DNA of 64,000 bases from Paracoccus marcusii (GTDB lineage Bacteria; Pseudomonadota; Alphaproteobacteria; Rhodobacterales; Rhodobacteraceae), in contig NZ_CP117466.1 of assembly GCF_028621715.1 (NCBI RefSeq), positions 1,002,501-1,066,500 on the forward strand. Reading direction: 5' to 3'. Shown here one piece after another: positions 28,885 to 37,857 of the stretch. The translations under genes and the position numbers were made by a program. The first letter of the stretch is position 1. Every line of letters begins with the position of its first letter. Under the pieces are notes generated by a model, which saw only the letters and a program-made list of their open reading frames with translations, made no database searches and had not been told where the DNA came from.

Positions 28885-29856
28885 ATGACCGAACGCAACC
28901 ACGCGGAGCTTGTGGCCGCGCAGTCGCAGTCACGCAGCGCCACCTCGGCGCTGGCCGCATCCTGGCGGCGGTCCATGCTGAAGCACGGGCTAGACCCCGC
29001 TGACCGCCGCCGCCCGGATCGCCTGTCCGACAGCGAACTGGCCGATCGCCATCAGGCGATGCAGGCCTTCCTGAACGTCGCCGGACCGCAGCTGGACCAG
29101 CTGTACAATCTGGTCGGCCTGTCGGGCTGCAACGTGCTGCTGACCGATGCGCATGGCATCGTGCTGGACCAGCGGGTGTCGGATGCCGACGCCCAGCAGT
29201 TCCGCGACTGGGGCCTGTGGCAGGGCGCCGACTGGTCCGAGGCCGCGCAGGGCACCAACGGCATCGGCACTTGCCTGGCCGAGGGTCGGCAGGTGACCAT
29301 CCACCGTGACGAACATTTCCGCACCCTAAACACCGCGATGTCCTGCATGGACGCGCCGATCTGGGGACCGGACGGTCGGCTGCTGGCGGCGCTGGACGTC
29401 AGTTCGGCGCGGGCGGACCAGACCGAACGCTACAACCGGCTGATCTCGGCGCAGGTCGCGCAAACCGCCCGGGCGATCGAATCGTTGTTCTTCCGGATGT
29501 CGTTTCCGGACGCGCGCATCGTCGTGGCCTCGGACGATCAGGGCGAACAGGCAGTGCTGCTGGCGGTGGACAAGGATGACCTGGCCATCGGCGCCACCCG
29601 CGCCGCCCGCCGCGCCCTGGGGCTGGAGCGCGAGGGTGCGATCCGCCCGCGCCCGGCCGCCGACCTGCTGGGCCGCCAGGACGACCTGACCGGGTTCGAC
29701 CGGGCCGAACGCGCCGCCGTGATGCGCGCCCTGGCCCGGGCGCAGGGCAACGTGTCGGCGGCTGCACGCGCGCTTGGGATCGGGCGGGCGACGATGTACC
29801 GGCGCATGGCGCGCCTTGGGCTTGGTGAAAATCACGGGGGACTGTCTCACATGTGA
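28885..29856 (+). CDS. GAF-Fis transcriptional regulator (AcoR-like without AAA+ domain)
   Basis: 323 residues from the ATG at 28885 (GAGGGGGAGA upstream). A helical N-terminus with ALAASWRRSMLKHGLDP is followed by a GAF domain (about 60-200, containing NGIGTCLAEGRQVTIHRDEHF). A Fis-type helix-turn-helix ends the protein (ALARAQGNVSAAARALGIGRATMYRRMARLGL, about 283-314). The central AAA+ sigma-54 activation domain of true AcoR is absent, so it cannot act as a classical sigma-54 activator. It lies directly upstream of an aldehyde dehydrogenase, and a palindrome over its stop codon is the likely binding site. Confidence 0.85.
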   Translation: MTERNHAELVAAQSQSRSATSALAASWRRSMLKHGLDPADRRRPDRLSDSELADRHQAMQAFLNVAGPQLDQLYNLVGLSGCNVLLTDAHGIVLDQRVSDADAQQFRDWGLWQGADWSEAAQGTNGIGTCLAEGRQVTIHRDEHFRTLNTAMSCMDAPIWGPDGRLLAALDVSSARADQTERYNRLISAQVAQTARAIESLFFRMSFPDARIVVASDDQGEQAVLLAVDKDDLAIGATRAARRALGLEREGAIRPRPAADLLGRQDDLTGFDRAERAAVMRALARAQGNVSAAARALGIGRATMYRRMARLGLGENHGGLSHM

Positions 29857-29861
29857 GACAG
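29842..29861. promoter_or_regulatory. 20-bp perfect palindrome, probable operator for the aldehyde dehydrogenase gene
   Basis: CTGTCTCACATGTGAGACAG is an uninterrupted perfect palindrome. It covers the regulator's stop codon and lies 112 bp upstream of the dehydrogenase start. AcoR-class Fis domains recognise dyads of the TGTCNCA type (family knowledge, from memory), so the preceding regulator is the best candidate ligand. Confidence 0.7.
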
Positions 29862-29973
29862 CTTCTGCGCTGCGGCGTGGATCGGCGGTTGCGACGAATC
29901 ACGCGCTGTCCGACGATTTGCGCATACCCGGACCAGGAGATCCGGGGGCTGACATCCTGAGGAGGAGGAACCG

Positions 29974-31500
29974 ATGCCGAACGACCAGACGCACGAATTC
30001 AAGGGCGTGGGCGTGATGCCCTTTGCCCGCCGCTATGACAACTTCATCGGTGGCGAATGGACGGCGCCCAAGTCGGGCCGCTACTTCACCAACACCACGC
30101 CCATCACCGGGGCCGAGATCGGCGAGATCGCCCGGTCCAATGCCGACGACATCGAGGCCGCGCTGGACGCGGCGCACAAGGCCAAGGGGGCTTGGGGCCG
30201 CACCTCGACCACCGATCGGTCCAACGCGCTGCTGAAGATCGCCGACCGGATGGAGGCGAACCTGGAGCTGCTGGCCACCGCCGAGACCTGGGACAACGGC
30301 AAGCCCATCCGCGAAACGATGGCCGCCGACCTGCCGCTGGCCATCGACCATTTCCGCTACTTCGCGGGCGTCCTGCGCGCGCAGGAGGGCGGCATTTCGG
30401 AAATCGACAACGACACGATTGCGTACCATTTCCACGAGCCCCTGGGTGTGGTGGGTCAGATCATCCCGTGGAACTTTCCGCTGCTGATGGCCTGTTGGAA
30501 GCTGGCGCCCGCGCTGGCCGCCGGCAACTGCGTGGTGCTGAAACCCGCGGAACAGACCCCGGCCACGATCATGGTCTTTGCCGAACTGATCGCAGACATC
30601 CTGCCGCCGGGCGTCCTGAACATCGTCAACGGTTTCGGCCTTGAGGCGGGCAAGCCGCTGGCGTCGAACCCGCGCATCTCCAAGATCGCCTTCACCGGCG
30701 AGACGACCACCGGCCGCCTGATCATGCAGTACGCGTCCGAGAACCTGATCCCGGTCACGCTGGAACTAGGTGGCAAGTCGCCCAACATCTTCATGGAGGA
30801 TGTCTGCCGCGAGGACGACGACTTCTTCGACAAGGCGATCGAGGGTTTCGTGATGTTCGCGCTGAACCAGGGCGAGGTCTGCACCTGCCCGTCGCGCGCC
30901 CTGATCCACGAGAAGATCTATGATCAGTTCATGGAACGCGCGCTGAAGCGCGTCGAGGCCATCGTGCAGGGCGACCCGCGCGACAGCGCGACGATGATCG
31001 GCGCGCAGGCCTCAAGCGAGCAGAAGGAGAAGATCCTCTCCTACTTCGACATCGGTCGCAAGGAAGGCGCCGAGGTGCTGATCGGCGGCGAGGCCGCGGA
31101 TCACGGCGGAGAGCTGTCGGGCGGCTTCTACATCAAGCCGACGGTCTTCAAGGGCCACAACAAGATGCGGGTCTTCCAGGAGGAGATCTTTGGCCCGGTC
31201 GTGTCCGTGACCACCTTCAAGGACCAGGACGAGGCGCTGTCGATCGCCAACGATACGCTGTACGGTCTGGGCGCCGGCCTATGGTCGCGGGACGCGAACA
31301 CCTGTTACCGCTTCGGCCGCGCGATCCAGGCGGGCCGGGTCTGGACCAACTGCTATCACGCCTATCCGGCCCATGCGGCCTTCGGCGGCTACAAGCAGTC
31401 GGGCATCGGGCGTGAAAACCACCGCATGATGCTGGACCACTATCAGCAGACCAAGAACATGCTGGTCAGCTACAGCCCCAAGAAGCTGGGCTTCTTCTGA
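29974..31500 (+). CDS. NAD-dependent aldehyde dehydrogenase (ExaC/AcoD type)
   Basis: 508 residues, normal for the family; oxidises aldehydes such as acetaldehyde to acids with NAD. Visible: [23 protein letters not shown], the Rossmann FTGETTTG near 237, [10 protein letters not shown] with the general-base Glu near 269, and nucleophile Cys303 in [13 protein letters not shown]. The GEVCTCPSR context with a second Cys at 305 is typical of the ExaC/acetaldehyde group. GAGGAGGAG precedes the start. Probably activated through the upstream palindrome by the GAF-Fis protein. Confidence 0.93.
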   Translation: MPNDQTHEFKGVGVMPFARRYDNFIGGEWTAPKSGRYFTNTTPITGAEIGEIARSNADDIEAALDAAHKAKGAWGRTSTTDRSNALLKIADRMEANLELLATAETWDNGKPIRETMAADLPLAIDHFRYFAGVLRAQEGGISEIDNDTIAYHFHEPLGVVGQIIPWNFPLLMACWKLAPALAAGNCVVLKPAEQTPATIMVFAELIADILPPGVLNIVNGFGLEAGKPLASNPRISKIAFTGETTTGRLIMQYASENLIPVTLELGGKSPNIFMEDVCREDDDFFDKAIEGFVMFALNQGEVCTCPSRALIHEKIYDQFMERALKRVEAIVQGDPRDSATMIGAQASSEQKEKILSYFDIGRKEGAEVLIGGEAADHGGELSGGFYIKPTVFKGHNKMRVFQEEIFGPVVSVTTFKDQDEALSIANDTLYGLGAGLWSRDANTCYRFGRAIQAGRVWTNCYHAYPAHAAFGGYKQSGIGRENHRMMLDHYQQTKNMLVSYSPKKLGFF

Positions 31501-31582
31501 CGCGATGCGGGCGGCCTTCGGGTCGCCCGCAACCCGCACCGATCCCGCGGCGTTGGGCCAGACGCCACCTGCGGAGCGCGCC

Positions 31583-32638
31583 ATGCCCAAGGACAGCATC
31601 ATCGACCCCGAGGACGCCGCGATCAGCGCGGGCCTGACCTATGTCAACGACGACATGCCGGGCATCACGCGCCAGCGGTCGGGCAAGGGGTTTTCGTACA
31701 AGGGACCGGACGGGCGCACCATCACCGACAAGGCGGAACGCAAGCGGCTGGCGTCGCTGGCCATTCCGCCCGCCTATGTCGACGTCTGGATCTGTCCCGA
31801 TCCGCGCGGCCACATCCAGGCGACCGGGCGCGACGCCAAGGGCCGCAAGCAGTACCGCTATCACCCCGAATTCCGCGAGCTGCGCGACAGCAGCAAGTAT
31901 GACCGCATGCTGGATTTCGCGCGCGGCCTGCCGCAGCTGCGCGCGCAGGTCGATGCCGACATGTCGCGCCGCGGCCTGCCGGTGGAAAAGGTGCTGGCGA
32001 CCATCGTGTTCCTGCTGGAGAACACCATGATCCGCGTGGGCAACACCCGCTATGCGCGCGAGAACAAGTCGCACGGGCTGACCACGCTGCGGATGCGGCA
32101 TGTCACGCTGGACGGCAATCAGGTCCGCTTCAAGTTCAAGGGCAAGTCGGGCAAGGAATGGAACCTGGGCCTGCGCGACCGCCGCGTTGCCCGGATCATC
32201 CGTGCCGTGCAGGAGATCCCCGGCCAGCATCTGTTCCAGTATGTGGACGACGACGGCGCGCGGCGTCAGGTCACCTCGACCGAGGTGAACGACTATCTGC
32301 GCCAGATCACCGGGCGGCAGGTCACCGCCAAGGATTTCCGAACCTGGACCGGCACGGTCCTGGCCGCCCTGGCATTGGCCGAATACGAGAAGGCCGACAG
32401 CGAGGCAGCCGCCAAGCGCAACGTGCGCGACGCCATCGAATCGGTTGCCGCGCGGCTTGGCAACACGCCCACCATCTGCCGCCAGTGCTATGTGCATCCC
32501 CAGATCATCGACGCCTATCTGGCCGACGAGTTGCGGTTGGAGCTGGCCGACACGATCGACGACACCCTGACCCAGACCGACCTGCGCCCCGAAGAGACGC
32601 AGGTCCTGCGGTTCCTCAAAAAGAGGCTGAAGACATGA
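31583..32638 (+). CDS. DNA topoisomerase IB (poxvirus-type)
   Basis: 351 residues. Relaxes supercoils by a transient 3-prime phosphotyrosine. The N-terminal domain begins with DDMPGITRQRSGKGFSYK; the catalytic domain has KVLATIVFLLENTMIRVGN, the SKSHGLTTL-like block ENKSHGLTTLRMRHV, Lys/Arg residues in KFKGKSGKEW and FRTWTGT, and the nucleophile Tyr303 in CRQCYVHPQ. The start at 31583 matches the conserved beginning; the longer frame covers the intergenic gap. It overlaps the DUF779 gene by ATGA. Confidence 0.93.
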   Translation: MPKDSIIDPEDAAISAGLTYVNDDMPGITRQRSGKGFSYKGPDGRTITDKAERKRLASLAIPPAYVDVWICPDPRGHIQATGRDAKGRKQYRYHPEFRELRDSSKYDRMLDFARGLPQLRAQVDADMSRRGLPVEKVLATIVFLLENTMIRVGNTRYARENKSHGLTTLRMRHVTLDGNQVRFKFKGKSGKEWNLGLRDRRVARIIRAVQEIPGQHLFQYVDDDGARRQVTSTEVNDYLRQITGRQVTAKDFRTWTGTVLAALALAEYEKADSEAAAKRNVRDAIESVAARLGNTPTICRQCYVHPQIIDAYLADELRLELADTIDDTLTQTDLRPEETQVLRFLKKRLKT

Positions 32639-32964
32639 GCACCGTCACCGCCACCCCCGCAGCGCTGGAACTGATCGCCGAGATCGTGGCCGATCACGGC
32701 CCGGTCCTGTTCCACCAGTCAGGCGGCTGCTGCGACGGGTCGTCGCCGATGTGCTATCCCCAAGGCGATTTCCGCGTGGGCGAACGCGACGTGAAGCTGG
32801 GAGAGATCGGCGGCGCGCCCTTCTACATCTCGGCCAGCCAGGCCGAGGCCTGGGCCCATACCGACCTGATCATCGACGTGGTGCCGGGGCGGGGCGGCAT
32901 GTTCAGTCTGGACAACGGTCGCGAGAAGCGGTTCCTGACCCGATCCGAGATATGCAGCATCTAG
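32635..32964 (+). CDS. DUF779 family protein
   Basis: 109 residues of the DUF779 family, which is usually encoded beside aldehyde dehydrogenases. Visible: LFHQSGGCCDGSSPMCYP near 26-43, a Cys-rich signature that might bind metal, and HTDLIIDVVPGRGGMFSLDNGREKRFLTRSE. Biochemical role unknown. Here it is coupled to topoisomerase IB, one gene removed from the aldehyde dehydrogenase. Confidence 0.88.
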   Translation: MSTVTATPAALELIAEIVADHGPVLFHQSGGCCDGSSPMCYPQGDFRVGERDVKLGEIGGAPFYISASQAEAWAHTDLIIDVVPGRGGMFSLDNGREKRFLTRSEICSI

Positions 32965-33033
32965 CGCCAAGCAGCGTTGTGACCAAGGCCGCGCTGCGCT
33001 AGACACGGGCGACACCTGCGAAAGGCTTGCCCC

Positions 33034-33951
33034 ATGACCCACAGCGTCTTCATCGATGGCGAGGCCGGCACCACCGGCCTGCAGATCCGCGACCGCCTGC
33101 TGGGACGCGACGACATCCGCCTGGTCCAGCTGGACCCCGCGATGCGCAAGGACCCGCAGGCCCGCGCCGACTGCTTTGCGCAGGCCGATGTCGCGATCCT
33201 GTGCCTGCCGGACGCCGCCGCACGCGAGGCCGTGGCCCTGACGGCCGACATGGACGTGCGCCTGATCGACGCCTCGACCGCGCACCGGATCGATCCGGAC
33301 TGGGTCTTCGGCTTTCCCGAACTGGCCCCCGAAATGCGCGAGCGCATCGCCGCCGCGCGGCTGGTCAGCAATCCGGGCTGCTATTCGACCGGCGCGATCG
33401 CCATCGTGGCCCCGCTGGTCGCCGCCGGCCTGATCGACGAGACCGAGGCGCTGTCGATCAACGCCGTCAGCGGCTATACCGGCGGCGGCAAGGCAATGGT
33501 CGCGGATTTCGAGGCGGGCACCGCGCCCGTGCATTTCATCTATGGCCTGGACCAGCGCCACAAGCACATCCCCGAGATCATGACCCATGGCGGCCTGCTG
33601 CTGCAGCCGGTCTTCGCGCCTTCGGTCGGGAACTTTGCCCAGGGCATGGCGGTCCAGCTGCCGCTGCAGTTGGATGACGACCGCAGCGTCGCGGCGCTGC
33701 ACCAGGCGCTGGCCGATCATTACGCGAACGAGGCCTTCGTGCAGGTCGTGCCCGCCGACCAGATCGGCGCCCGCATCGACCCGACCGCGCTGAACGGCAG
33801 CAACGTGCTGCGCATCAGCGTGCATGGCGACGATGAGACCGGATGCGCCACGATCGTCGCGGTGCTGGACAACCTGGGCAAGGGCGCATCGGGCGCCGCG
33901 GTCCAGAACATGAACATCATGCTGGGCCTGCCCGAGGGCACCAGCCTCTGA
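33034..33951 (+). CDS. argC: N-acetyl-gamma-glutamyl-phosphate reductase (type 2)
   Basis: 305 residues; NADPH-dependent reduction of N-acetylglutamyl phosphate in arginine synthesis. The nucleotide-binding start is FIDGEAGTTGLQIRDRL and the catalytic Cys116 is in NPGCYSTG. HKHIPEIM carries the second conserved region. The short length identifies the type 2 (about 310-residue) group. It stands alone; the pathway partners are elsewhere. Confidence 0.95.
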   Translation: MTHSVFIDGEAGTTGLQIRDRLLGRDDIRLVQLDPAMRKDPQARADCFAQADVAILCLPDAAAREAVALTADMDVRLIDASTAHRIDPDWVFGFPELAPEMRERIAAARLVSNPGCYSTGAIAIVAPLVAAGLIDETEALSINAVSGYTGGGKAMVADFEAGTAPVHFIYGLDQRHKHIPEIMTHGGLLLQPVFAPSVGNFAQGMAVQLPLQLDDDRSVAALHQALADHYANEAFVQVVPADQIGARIDPTALNGSNVLRISVHGDDETGCATIVAVLDNLGKGASGAAVQNMNIMLGLPEGTSL

Positions 33952-33977
33952 CGCGCCACGCCATCCTTGCGGAAACG

Positions 33978-34027
33978 TTAACGACGTTGCGCGATAGGTT
34001 TTGACGCCTGTCGTGCGACGTCGTTAA
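33978..34027 (+). other. Long RNA hairpin between argC and the RTX gene
   Basis: The outer arms TTAACGACGT (33978-33987) and ACGTCGTTAA (34018-34027) are a perfect 10-bp inverted repeat. Pairing continues inward for about 12 more positions (33988-33999 with 34006-34017). Four of those are G-U pairs, allowed only in plus-strand RNA. Loop about 34000-34005. It may end the argC transcript or lie in the RTX leader. Confidence 0.65.
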
Positions 34028-34099
34028 TGAATGCCATTCTGTCCCCGCACATGAACGGGACAGAGCCGATTTTCATGGTTGTTTTGCAAGGGGTTAACG

Positions 34100-35329
34100 A
34101 TGGCGCGCGTGCAGGCGTATTCCGGTTTCGACATCACGAACTTTGATCTCAGCGTGTTGTATTACGATGCGTTCAATGTCGAATTCTTTGACAATCTTTA
34201 TTTCAATTATGACGGACAGCAGTTCGAGGATGTCCTGCTGGTGGATTATTACAGCGGCGGCTACGATTTTGCGACGATCTTCGGCGGCAGCGGCTTTCGT
34301 CTGACCGGTGGGGACATCACGGGTGGAACCGTCACTCTGATCGGCGGGGCCGCCAATATCGGCGGAAATTACTACGATCAATGGCAGATCGATCAGCTGA
34401 GGGTGCCGTTGGCGGATATCTACAACGCGTCCATGACATTCTCGCGTGTCGATGATCAGCGGATCATCGAACGGATGCTGTCTGGCAACGACGTCTTCAC
34501 CCTCAGCTTCGAAGACGACCGCGCCTTTGGAATGGCGGGCGACGACACGCTGTACGGCAATGGCGGCAACGACATCCTTGGCGGTGGGATCGGCCATGAC
34601 GCGCTGTATGGCGGCGCCGGCCTGGACCGGGTGCTGATGGATGCGGGCAATGACGTGATCGACGGCGGTTCGGGCGTCGATACGGTCGTCCTGCAGGGCG
34701 CCACGGGTGGCCGCATCGACCTGGCGCTGACCGGGCGGCAGGACACCCGCCATGGCCTGGACATCATCCGCGGGGTCGAGAATGCCGAAGGCGGCGCCGG
34801 CCATGATGTGCTGCTGGGCAACGCGCAGGGCAACCTGATGCGCGGCAACGCGGGCAATGATCGGCTGGAGGGGCGCGCGGGCAACGACACGCTGGAGGGC
34901 GGGTTCGGCAATGACCGTCTGCATGGCGGGCAGGGGACGGATCGGTTGGCGGGCGGAGCGGGCAACGACACCCTGATCGGCGGACAGGGGGCGGATCTGC
35001 TGACCGGGGGCGTCGGGGCAGATACGTTCGTCTTCGGGTCGATGGCCGACAGCCAGGGCGCCCAGACCGACCTGATCCTTGATTTCCGGCGCGGCAGCGA
35101 TCGGATCGACCTGTCCGGCATCGATGCGGACTGGCGGACCCCCGGAAACCAGGCGTTCCACATGACTGACAGCTTCGAGCCCGGGCAGGGTGCACAATTG
35201 ATGGTGCAGTATGTCCCGCAGACCAACGTGACGCGTGTGATGATGGATGCGAACGGAGATGGCCGCGTGGACGGGATGATCCGCCTGTCAGGCCAGCTGT
35301 CGCTGACCGAGGCGGATTTCATTCTGTAG
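34100..35329 (+). CDS. RTX-repeat calcium-binding secreted protein
   Basis: 409 residues from the ATG at 34100 (AAGGGG upstream). The N-terminal third (about 1-140) is rich in Tyr, Phe and Asp with no recognised domain. From about 150 come two blocks of GGxGxD nonapeptides (GMAGDDTLYGNGGNDILGGG, GAGNDTLIGGQGADLLTGG) that bind calcium outside the cell. The C-terminus (GADTFVFGSMADS, LILDFRRGSDRIDLSGID) is the serralysin-type end that carries a type I secretion signal. No signal peptide and no secretion genes nearby. Function unknown; perhaps adhesion or biofilm. Confidence 0.88.
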   Translation: MARVQAYSGFDITNFDLSVLYYDAFNVEFFDNLYFNYDGQQFEDVLLVDYYSGGYDFATIFGGSGFRLTGGDITGGTVTLIGGAANIGGNYYDQWQIDQLRVPLADIYNASMTFSRVDDQRIIERMLSGNDVFTLSFEDDRAFGMAGDDTLYGNGGNDILGGGIGHDALYGGAGLDRVLMDAGNDVIDGGSGVDTVVLQGATGGRIDLALTGRQDTRHGLDIIRGVENAEGGAGHDVLLGNAQGNLMRGNAGNDRLEGRAGNDTLEGGFGNDRLHGGQGTDRLAGGAGNDTLIGGQGADLLTGGVGADTFVFGSMADSQGAQTDLILDFRRGSDRIDLSGIDADWRTPGNQAFHMTDSFEPGQGAQLMVQYVPQTNVTRVMMDANGDGRVDGMIRLSGQLSLTEADFIL

Positions 35330-35345
35330 ACGGATGATCCGGATC

Positions 35346-35421
<76 letters not shown>

Positions 35422-35481
35422 AACGCTGTTTTGATCGCGTGGGCGGCGCGGTTTGTCAAGTGGGCCGCGCCGCCCTGTTCA

Positions 35482-37359
35482 TCACTTGGGCAGGGTGAAG
35501 GCGATCAGCTGATCGGCCACCTGCGGCTTGATGATGGAATTGCCGCCGACGGCAAAGACCACGTATTGCTGGCCGTCATAATCATAGACCGCGGGGATCG
35601 ACACGGCCGGGGCGTCGACCTGGGCCTTCCACAACACGTCGCCGGTGGCGGCGTCCAGCGCGCGGACCCGGGCGTCCATCGATGCGCCGATGAAGATCAG
35701 CCCGGACGCCGTCACGACCGGCCCGCCGATGGTGGGCGAACCCCAGCTTTCCGGCATGTAGAAGCCCCATTGCTGCGTCTGTCCGAAGGGACGCTCCCAC
35801 AGCGTTTCACCCGATTTCAGGTCGATGGCGGACATCAGACCATAGGGCGGCTTCCAGCAGGGCATGCCGATCGGGTTCAGGAAGTTGGTCAGGCTGAAAC
35901 CGTAGGGCGTGCCGGTCATCGGAAACAGGCCGCCCTCGGCCTCGCTGCCGCCGCTGGTCATGGTGTCGTAATCCTCGCGCTCGATCAGCTGATAGATCTG
36001 CGCCACGCGAGAGCTGTTGATATAAAGGATGCCGCTTTCCGGATCGACCGCGCCGCCGCCCCACTGAAAGCCGCCCGCGGTGGCCGGATAGGCCAACGTC
36101 CCTTCCAGGCTGGGCGGGGTGTAACGGCCCTCATAGCGCAGCTCGTCGAACTTGCGCGAGCAATAGCCGAAGGACGCGATGTCGGCCAAGCCGAACACGC
36201 CGCCCCAGTCATCGCCGATGGGCGATTTCGGCAGGGTCGGAATGGGCTGCGTCGGGGACGAGACCTCTCCCTCGACATCCGTCGCGGGGACGGGGGTGTC
36301 TTCGATCGGAAAAATCGGCTCTCCGGTCAGGCGATTCAGAACGAAGGCATAGCCCATCTTGGTCGGCTGGACCAAGGCGGGGGTGCTGCCACCCTCACCG
36401 GGGATATCCACAAGGGTTGGTGCCGCTACGGTATCATAATCCCAGATGTCGTGGTTCACCAACTGGCGCGACCACACGACCTCTCCGGTGTCGCCATTCA
36501 CCGCGGTGACCGAGGTCGCCAAGGGGATCGGGTCGGTGCGCGTCCCGCCATAGAAATCCGCGCTGGGGCTGGAGACGGGCAGGAAGGCCAGACCGTTCTC
36601 CTCGTCGACCGACATGGCGGTCCAGACGTTCGAGGTGCCGGTCACGCCGTCGTAATCCTCGGGGATCGAATGGAAGGTCCAGTCCAGTTCGCCGGTGCGC
36701 GCGTCGACGGCAAAGACCGACCCCAGGGGGTTCGCTGCGTCGTGCCAGTCCTTGCCCGCCCAACCCAGCAACAGCTTGTCGCGAAAGACGGTGGGCGGCT
36801 GCAGCTGCGACAGCGGAAAGTTTGCGTCGGGCTTGTTCCACTGGTTCACGTCCAGGATCCCGCCCTCGCCGAAATCGGCGCACAGTTCCCCGGTATCGGC
36901 ATCCACCGCATGCAGTTCGGCGTCCATCGTGCCGATATAGACCCGCCTGGCGCAGGGTCCGTCGCCCTCTCCCTCCCAATAGGTCACGCCGCGGTTCTTC
37001 AGTTCGGGCTGGGACAGGGGCTCCAGCGTGGTGTCGTCGGGCTCATACGTCCAAGCGATCTCTCCGGTGTCGGGATGAACGGCCAAGATGCGGTAGAAGG
37101 GCGTGCCGACGTACAGCAGGTCGTTGGCCAGAATCGGCGTCGCAGACCACACCGTGCCCGGAATGTCGCCCGACCCGTCGGAGACATCCCCGGTGTGGAT
37201 CTCCCACGCCATTTCAAGATCGCCGACGTTCTCGGGGGTGATCTGGGTGGAGGCGCTGTATTTCTGCGCCATGCCGTTGCCGTGGAAACCGGTCCATTCG
37301 GTCTGTTGCGCATGGGCGGCGGGGGCCAGCAGGATCAGGGCGGGAAGGATGCGGATCAT
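35482..37359 (-). CDS. Periplasmic PQQ-dependent dehydrogenase, glucose/polyol type
   Basis: 625 residues with signal peptide MIRILPALILLAPAAHA. Eight-bladed quinoprotein propeller: repeated W-motifs such as DPDTGEIAWTYEP-like segments (HPDTGEIAWTYEP, DARTGELDWTF, NGDTGEVVWSRQ, DAATGDVLWKAQ) and NHDIWDYDTVAAPTLVDI, characteristic of the membrane glucose/quinate/polyol dehydrogenase family rather than methanol dehydrogenase. It lacks the fused N-terminal membrane domain of glucose dehydrogenase; that part is encoded by the gene just upstream, as in the sorbitol/glycerol dehydrogenase SldAB. It would pass electrons to ubiquinone. The substrate is not determined. Confidence 0.88.
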   Translation of the reverse strand: MIRILPALILLAPAAHAQQTEWTGFHGNGMAQKYSASTQITPENVGDLEMAWEIHTGDVSDGSGDIPGTVWSATPILANDLLYVGTPFYRILAVHPDTGEIAWTYEPDDTTLEPLSQPELKNRGVTYWEGEGDGPCARRVYIGTMDAELHAVDADTGELCADFGEGGILDVNQWNKPDANFPLSQLQPPTVFRDKLLLGWAGKDWHDAANPLGSVFAVDARTGELDWTFHSIPEDYDGVTGTSNVWTAMSVDEENGLAFLPVSSPSADFYGGTRTDPIPLATSVTAVNGDTGEVVWSRQLVNHDIWDYDTVAAPTLVDIPGEGGSTPALVQPTKMGYAFVLNRLTGEPIFPIEDTPVPATDVEGEVSSPTQPIPTLPKSPIGDDWGGVFGLADIASFGYCSRKFDELRYEGRYTPPSLEGTLAYPATAGGFQWGGGAVDPESGILYINSSRVAQIYQLIEREDYDTMTSGGSEAEGGLFPMTGTPYGFSLTNFLNPIGMPCWKPPYGLMSAIDLKSGETLWERPFGQTQQWGFYMPESWGSPTIGGPVVTASGLIFIGASMDARVRALDAATGDVLWKAQVDAPAVSIPAVYDYDGQQYVVFAVGGNSIIKPQVADQLIAFTLPK

Positions 37360-37364
37360 GGCTT

Positions 37365-37739
37365 TTACCTCGCGACCAGGATGAAGATCAGCCACAGGGC
37401 CAGCGTCAGCGCGATGGCCAGCATCAGCCAGCCCTGCATCAGGAACCACGCGCAGATCAGCGTCAGCAGCCCTCCGATCAGGATCATCACCGCGACGAAG
37501 GTGCGGAACCGGCCCGGCGACAGACGCCCGACCAGCAGCGCGGCCACGGTCAGCGCGACCATGCCAAGGATGGCCAGCCCGGCGCCGGCGGTTCCGGTGA
37601 TGCCCGATCCGCGCTGGAAGAAGGCCAGGATGGCCAAGACCAGGCCGATCACGGCAGGGACCGCCATCAGATTGGCGACCAGCTCCTCTCGGGCGCGGTG
37701 GGCGGGGGGCAGGGTGTCGGGCATCGGGACCTCTGGCAT
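37365..37739 (-). CDS. Small membrane subunit of the PQQ dehydrogenase (SldB-like)
   Basis: 124 residues with four hydrophobic spans (about 27-45, 52-70, 80-97, 103-121). It resembles in size and topology the N-terminal membrane domain of glucose dehydrogenase and the separate SldB subunit. It ends 5 bp before the catalytic subunit's start. The alternative ATG at 37724 has a better ribosome site (AGAGG). It would anchor the catalytic subunit and form the ubiquinone site. Confidence 0.8.
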   Translation of the reverse strand: MPEVPMPDTLPPAHRAREELVANLMAVPAVIGLVLAILAFFQRGSGITGTAGAGLAILGMVALTVAALLVGRLSPGRFRTFVAVMILIGGLLTLICAWFLMQGWLMLAIALTLALWLIFILVAR

Positions 37740-37816
37740 GGTGTCTGACCGGCGCGATCACGGGGCCGTGTCAGATCGTGACATGCAAGGGCAATGCCCG
37801 GGGCGGGGCAGGGTTC

Positions 37817-37847
37817 CCCCCAAGGCCCGGATTTCAGGCCCTGGGGG
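37817..37847 (-). terminator. Hairpin after gcvP
   Basis: 11-position stem (37817-37827 with 37837-37847, one G-U pair on the minus-strand RNA), 9-nt loop, about 10 bp past the gcvP stop. No T-tract, so possibly Rho-assisted or an mRNA stabiliser. Confidence 0.45.
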
Positions 37848-37857
37848 CTGGCATCGC

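Noticed and set aside
29878-29893. Sigma-54-like promoter (GG and GC with 10-bp spacing) before the aldehyde dehydrogenase
   Set aside because: Only the dinucleotides and part of TTGC match, and the adjacent regulator lacks the AAA+ domain needed to activate sigma-54. Treated as chance unless RpoN dependence is shown.
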